15,702 bases of DNA, taken from contig CAKQKA010000037.1 in the NCBI GenBank assembly GCA_934247855.1, positions 1 through 15,702 on the forward strand, given 5' to 3'. The notes under the pieces are model-generated. The model ran no database searches and was not told where the DNA came from. It was given only the letters and a program-made list of their open reading frames with translations. Each line of letters opens with the position of its first letter. Position 1 is the first letter of the stretch. This DNA comes from an uncultured Clostridia bacterium. Lineage in GTDB: Bacteria; Bacillota; Clostridia; Christensenellales; Borkfalkiaceae. Below, piece after piece: positions 12,877 to 15,702 of the stretch. The translations under genes were made by a program, and so were the position numbers.

Positions 12877-14105
12877 TTTCTATCGTTTAACTCCTTTTCG
12901 TAATCCTTGATATCAGTTAAAAATTCGCTCTTTACGCCGTTGCGTTTAAGATATTCTTCCCAAACGTCTCCGAACGGATAGGTTTTCATCTTTTCGTTCA
13001 GATACATAAGCTCGGTGAAACGTGCTTCGTCCTGAAGTTTTGTGGTTTCTTCGTTGGGGAGCAGCAACGCCCAAAGCAGAGCTTTCTGCATGTTGCGCAT
13101 ACCTGTAACCCATGCCATAACCCTGTTGATCGAAGCATCGAAATAGTCAAGACCGATAAGAACTCGCTGATCGGCGTTGTTTCTGATAATTTCTTTGGCG
13201 ATCTCTTTGAGTTCGTCTTCGAAAACGACAACGTGGTCGCTGTCCCATCTTACGCCGCGGGTAACGTGCAGCGCGACTTTGTCGAAAAACGCGAGCATCG
13301 ACGGAATCTTGTCGGACACGACCTCGGTCGGATGATAGTGACCGTTATCGAGCAGGCAGCAAAGACCGTTGAGCGCGGCGTAGTTCATATAGAATTCGCT
13401 TGAACCGACGGTGTAACTTTCTACGCCGATGCCGAATACTTTGCTTTCCACCGAATCGACGATATATTCTTTGGGGTATTTAACCGCATAAATTTCGTCA
13501 AGGCTGGCTTTAAGGCGCATACGCGGAGTAAGGCGGTTGCCGGGAACGTCTTTAAGTCCGTCGGGGATCCAAAGGTTATTAAGGCACGGAGAGCCTTGTT
13601 CTTTACCGATTTCGGCGGCAATCTTTCTGCACGCTTTAACATGCTTGATCCAGAATTTGCGGACGTTTTCGTCGGGCGAAGAAAGCGTTAAGCCGTTCTT
13701 TACCATAGGATGAGAGAACAAAGTCGGGTTGAAATCGATGCCGACGTTGCGTTTTTTAGCCCATTCGATCCACGGTCTGAAATCTTCGATCGTAAGCTCG
13801 TCCACGTCCTTCTTTTCGGTTAGTATAGCGTAAATCGCGTGTAGATTGATACGCTTTTTACCGGGAATTAGCGAGAACGCGAAGTCCATATCGGCGGTCA
13901 ATTCTTCAAAATTGCGCGCGCGGTAAGGATAGTTACCCGTCGTCTGAATACCGCCTGACAATTCGCCGTCGCTTAAAAAGCCTTTTACGTCGTCACCCTG
14001 CCAGCAATGCATGGATACGGGAATAAGCGAAAGCCTTTCGAGTGCTTTTTCTACATCTACGCCTGCTTCCCGATAGATTTTCTTAGCTTCTTCAAATCTG
14101 TTCAT
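12873..14105 (-). CDS. rhaA: L-rhamnose isomerase
   Basis: The 410-residue protein converts L-rhamnose to L-rhamnulose with divalent metal in the first step of the pathway. Diagnostic stretches: IPVSMHCWQGDDVKGF (29-43), ESKVFGIGVESYTVGSSEFY (220-239), LLDNGHYHPTEVVSDKI, HVTRGVRWDSDHVV, and GLDYFDASINRVMAWVTGMRN. The expected metal ligands fall at D253, H280, D288/D290 and D320/D323. The ATG at 14103-14105 has GAGGTG 6 nt upstream and overlaps the rhaB stop codon by one nucleotide (TAATG); a GTG three codons upstream is rejected because it lies in the ribosome site. The 4-nt overlap with rhaD and 1-nt overlap with rhaB show one operon. Confidence 0.97.
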   Translation of the reverse strand: MNRFEEAKKIYREAGVDVEKALERLSLIPVSMHCWQGDDVKGFLSDGELSGGIQTTGNYPYRARNFEELTADMDFAFSLIPGKKRINLHAIYAILTEKKDVDELTIEDFRPWIEWAKKRNVGIDFNPTLFSHPMVKNGLTLSSPDENVRKFWIKHVKACRKIAAEIGKEQGSPCLNNLWIPDGLKDVPGNRLTPRMRLKASLDEIYAVKYPKEYIVDSVESKVFGIGVESYTVGSSEFYMNYAALNGLCCLLDNGHYHPTEVVSDKIPSMLAFFDKVALHVTRGVRWDSDHVVVFEDELKEIAKEIIRNNADQRVLIGLDYFDASINRVMAWVTGMRNMQKALLWALLLPNEETTKLQDEARFTELMYLNEKMKTYPFGDVWEEYLKRNGVKSEFLTDIKDYEKELNDRK

Positions 14106-15409
14106 TATTTGCACCTCATCTGAATTTTTATGTTTCCGAGCGCAGTTGCCTCTATCGGCATTGCGACTACTTTTTTGTTTGTGTATTTTTCGGTAAGCGC
14201 GTTGAGATAATTATTCTTCGCACCGCCGCCTATTACGTAAATCGCATCCACCGTCATACCGAGGTTAGCCTCGATATTTTTTACCGCCTCGCCGTAACTG
14301 AAGGCAAGGCTGTGGAAAATGGAGTTGAACAAGTCGCCCGCTTTTTTCGGTTCCGCCTTGCCGCTGTTTTTAAGCAGTTCGGTTATCGCCTTACTCATGT
14401 TTTCGGGCGCGACGAGAGACTGATCGTTTACGTCGAATATCTCGGTATAGCTCGATTTTGCGACTTTTGCGAAAATTTCGTCAAACGAAAGCCCCTGTTC
14501 CTTTTTGGCGTTATTTACAAGCCACATACCCATTATGTTTTTCAGATAGCGATAATATCCGTTGCCGCCCTCGTTGCTGAAATTGGACTGCATGGACTTT
14601 GCCGAAGAATCGGCTTCGGGAATTTTTACCCCGATGAGAGACCATGTGCCGCTTGACAAAACCACCGAACCGAGCGGACAATCCACCGCTTCGTACGCGC
14701 TTGCGGTATCGTGCGAGGCGCATGCCACAACTTTGATATTGCCGCCTAATTCTTTTGCGATTTCGGGCTTAAATTCGCCGACAACCGTGCCCGGAGCGGA
14801 TAATTTTTTAAACAATTCGGACGGCAAACCGAGTTTTTCGATAAGTTCGGGATCGAATTCGCGCGTTTTAAGATTGAGTAGCGCGCCCGTGGACGCGTCC
14901 GTATATTCTTTTACCTTTACGCCCGTAAGCAGATATTCGAGATATTCGGGGATCATAAGAAAATCTGTGGCGTTTTCGAGCCTGCCGTTCATCTTATCGT
15001 CGTACAACTGATAGACCGTATTGAATGCCTGATACTGTATGCCCGTTCTTGCATACAATTCCTCAAAAGGCACGATTTTGTGCACCTCTTCGGACGATTT
15101 TATCGTGCGGTCGTCGCGATATGCGTAACACGGTTTAATAGGCGTATCGCCGTTTAAAAGCATATAGTCCACACCCCAGGTGTCGATTGACATGCTTTCG
15201 ATGGTCTTATACTTCTTTAAAGCGCATTTTATGCCGTTTTTAACGTGCGAAAATATTTCATCGGTATCCCATACGAGATGCCCGCCCTGTTCTTTCATTC
15301 CGTTGGGGAAACGATAAACCTCGTCAAGGACTATTTCGCCGTCTTTTTCGTAACCTACGATATGCCGACCGCTCGACGCGCCGAGATCTACGGCAAGGTA
15401 ATATTTCAT
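14105..15409 (-). CDS. rhaB: Rhamnulokinase, short at the C-terminus
   Basis: The 434-residue FGGY-family kinase phosphorylates L-rhamnulose at O1 with ATP. It has the N-terminal phosphate loop MKYYLAVDLGASSGRH, SIDTWGVDY (75-82), the catalytic Asp in ASHDTASAYE (D234), SSGTWSLIG (252-260) and the adenosine motif VIGGGAKNNYLN (392-403). It ends EATALGNIKIQMRCK, right after the ATALGN block; family members such as the E. coli and Bacillus enzymes run roughly 40-50 residues longer overall and have a further C-terminal helix. The stop codon lies in the rhaA start (TAATG). The ATG at 15407-15409 has AGGGGG 7 nt upstream. First gene of the operon; its own promoter lies at 15438-15466. Confidence 0.95.
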   Translation of the reverse strand: MKYYLAVDLGASSGRHIVGYEKDGEIVLDEVYRFPNGMKEQGGHLVWDTDEIFSHVKNGIKCALKKYKTIESMSIDTWGVDYMLLNGDTPIKPCYAYRDDRTIKSSEEVHKIVPFEELYARTGIQYQAFNTVYQLYDDKMNGRLENATDFLMIPEYLEYLLTGVKVKEYTDASTGALLNLKTREFDPELIEKLGLPSELFKKLSAPGTVVGEFKPEIAKELGGNIKVVACASHDTASAYEAVDCPLGSVVLSSGTWSLIGVKIPEADSSAKSMQSNFSNEGGNGYYRYLKNIMGMWLVNNAKKEQGLSFDEIFAKVAKSSYTEIFDVNDQSLVAPENMSKAITELLKNSGKAEPKKAGDLFNSIFHSLAFSYGEAVKNIEANLGMTVDAIYVIGGGAKNNYLNALTEKYTNKKVVAMPIEATALGNIKIQMRCK

Positions 15410-15437
15410 GAAGCTACCCCCTGTTTTTCATAATTAA

Positions 15438-15466
15438 ATTATATCACCCGACGTTTTGTTTTTCAA
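15438..15466 (-). promoter_or_regulatory. Sigma-A promoter of the rhaBAD operon
   Basis: Minus-strand TTGAAA (15461-15466), a 17-nt spacer, and consensus TATAAT (15438-15443) with an extended -10 TGA, 28 nt upstream of rhaB. Two copies of ATGTCA lie upstream (15477-15482 and 15499-15504), 22 bp apart, the geometry expected of AraC-type activator half-sites; the distal one overlaps the divergent -35. Confidence 0.8.
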
Positions 15467-15497
15467 TGCAAAAACATGACATCTATACTCTCGGAAT

Positions 15498-15526
15498 TTG
15501 ACATTTTGTTTTTTAAAGTGTAGAAT
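15498..15526 (+). promoter_or_regulatory. Divergent sigma-A promoter facing the window end
   Basis: TTGACA (15498-15503), a 17-nt spacer and TAGAAT (15521-15526). Transcription should start near 15533, so an ATG at 15527 cannot be the start codon; the leader is then about 110 nt to the ATG at 15644. Confidence 0.8.
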
Positions 15527-15643
15527 ATGAATATAGCGTTTGTGCGCGGCGGCAATTTGGATTCGAACAAAGACGATTTGATAACTAGGGCGATTTTATT
15601 TGGAACGAGAGCGCCTAAGCCACGGAAAAATTACGGTGAAAAT

Positions 15644-15702
15644 ATGAATGAAGAACTGATGCAAAAACTTGAAGACCTGACAGCCGAAGAAAAAGACATT
15701 CT
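15644..15702 (+). CDS. N-terminus of a divergent regulator, probably AraC family (cut by window edge)
   Basis: Only 19 complete codons are visible: MNEELMQKLEDLTAEEKDI, with a GGTGA ribosome site 4 nt before the ATG. The helical, acidic start with 'LxxLxxxTxEEKxIL' resembles N-termini of clostridial AraC-type regulators that sit next to sugar operons, where it precedes a cupin and two HTH motifs. The place, divergent from rhaBAD and with a shared control region, is what such a regulator would occupy. With so little sequence the family call rests mostly on context. The frame is open upstream to an ATG at 15527, but that codon abuts the -10 box. Confidence 0.45.
   Translation, partial: MNEELMQKLEDLTAEEKDI

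Noticed and set aside
12124..12903. 259-codon plus-strand open frame opposite rhaD
   Set aside because: Antisense shadow of a complete aldolase gene with all catalytic residues; no independent support.
15545..15625. Possible tRNA on the minus strand (TTCGAATCC in the right style for a T loop)
   Set aside because: The T stem does not pair, no acceptor stem can be formed and there is no CCA or anticodon arm.
15527..15643. ATG at 15527 as start of the right-hand divergent gene
   Set aside because: It begins directly after the -10 hexamer TAGAAT and would lie upstream of the transcript start; the ATG at 15644 has a ribosome site and a family-like N-terminus.

Overview
The window looks like a chromosomal piece of a low-to-mid-GC Firmicute of class Clostridia. 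The evidence is the Gram-positive ribosome binding sites (AGGAGG type), sigma-A promoters with 17-bp spacers, a Gram-positive (Cheo-type) LexA box, a YolD-linked Y-family polymerase, a lipoprotein with treble-cysteine 'PALGHD' repeats typical of clostridial surface proteins, and a rhaB-rhaA-rhaD operon. No phage, plasmid or integrase gene is visible; the only mobile-looking DNA is small, non-coding and fold-back.

Layout. 1-938 (-): 3'-truncated multi-pass membrane protein of the TMEM164/YwaF family. 1220-1495 (-): HU DNA-binding protein with its own promoter and terminator. 1770-3286 (+): two-gene unit of a degenerate ornithine/aspartate carbamoyltransferase homologue followed by a YfbR-type 5'-deoxynucleotidase. 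3455-3628 (+): tiny membrane-anchored protein. 3759-4976 (-): phosphoglycerate kinase, sharing a bidirectional terminator with the tiny gene. 5152-6805 (-): Y-family polymerase plus YolD-like protein, with a LexA operator inside the promoter. 7133-9811 (-): 892-residue repeat lipoprotein. 10211-10849 (-): conserved-looking cysteine-rich protein of unknown function. 11342-11593 (+): small Xre-type repressor. 12067-15409 (-): rhaB-rhaA-rhaD for L-rhamnose catabolism. 15644 to the window end (+): start of a divergent gene, probably the AraC-type regulator of the rha operon.

How the genes work together. RhaA isomerises L-rhamnose to L-rhamnulose, RhaB phosphorylates it, and RhaD cleaves the phosphate ester to DHAP and L-lactaldehyde. 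The three genes overlap end to end (TAATG and ATGA junctions), so they are translationally coupled. The polymerase and YolD genes also overlap and should be induced together by DNA damage. The other genes are housekeeping singletons or unknowns.

The most unusual region is 10974-11948. Three related fold-back units flank the small Xre gene. They share conserved unpaired blocks while the stem at the equivalent place changes on both sides at once (GCATTGC/GCAATGC, GCATAGC/GCTATGC, GGTTTTTGC/GCAAAAACC). One unit sits inside another, flanked by a 6-bp direct repeat, and the third lies inside a MITE-like element with 25-bp terminal inverted repeats. Other points worth a second look are the carbamoyltransferase homologue that has lost its carbamoyl-phosphate ligands, the HD-to-HE change in YfbR, the LexA box, and the dyad over the lipoprotein promoter.
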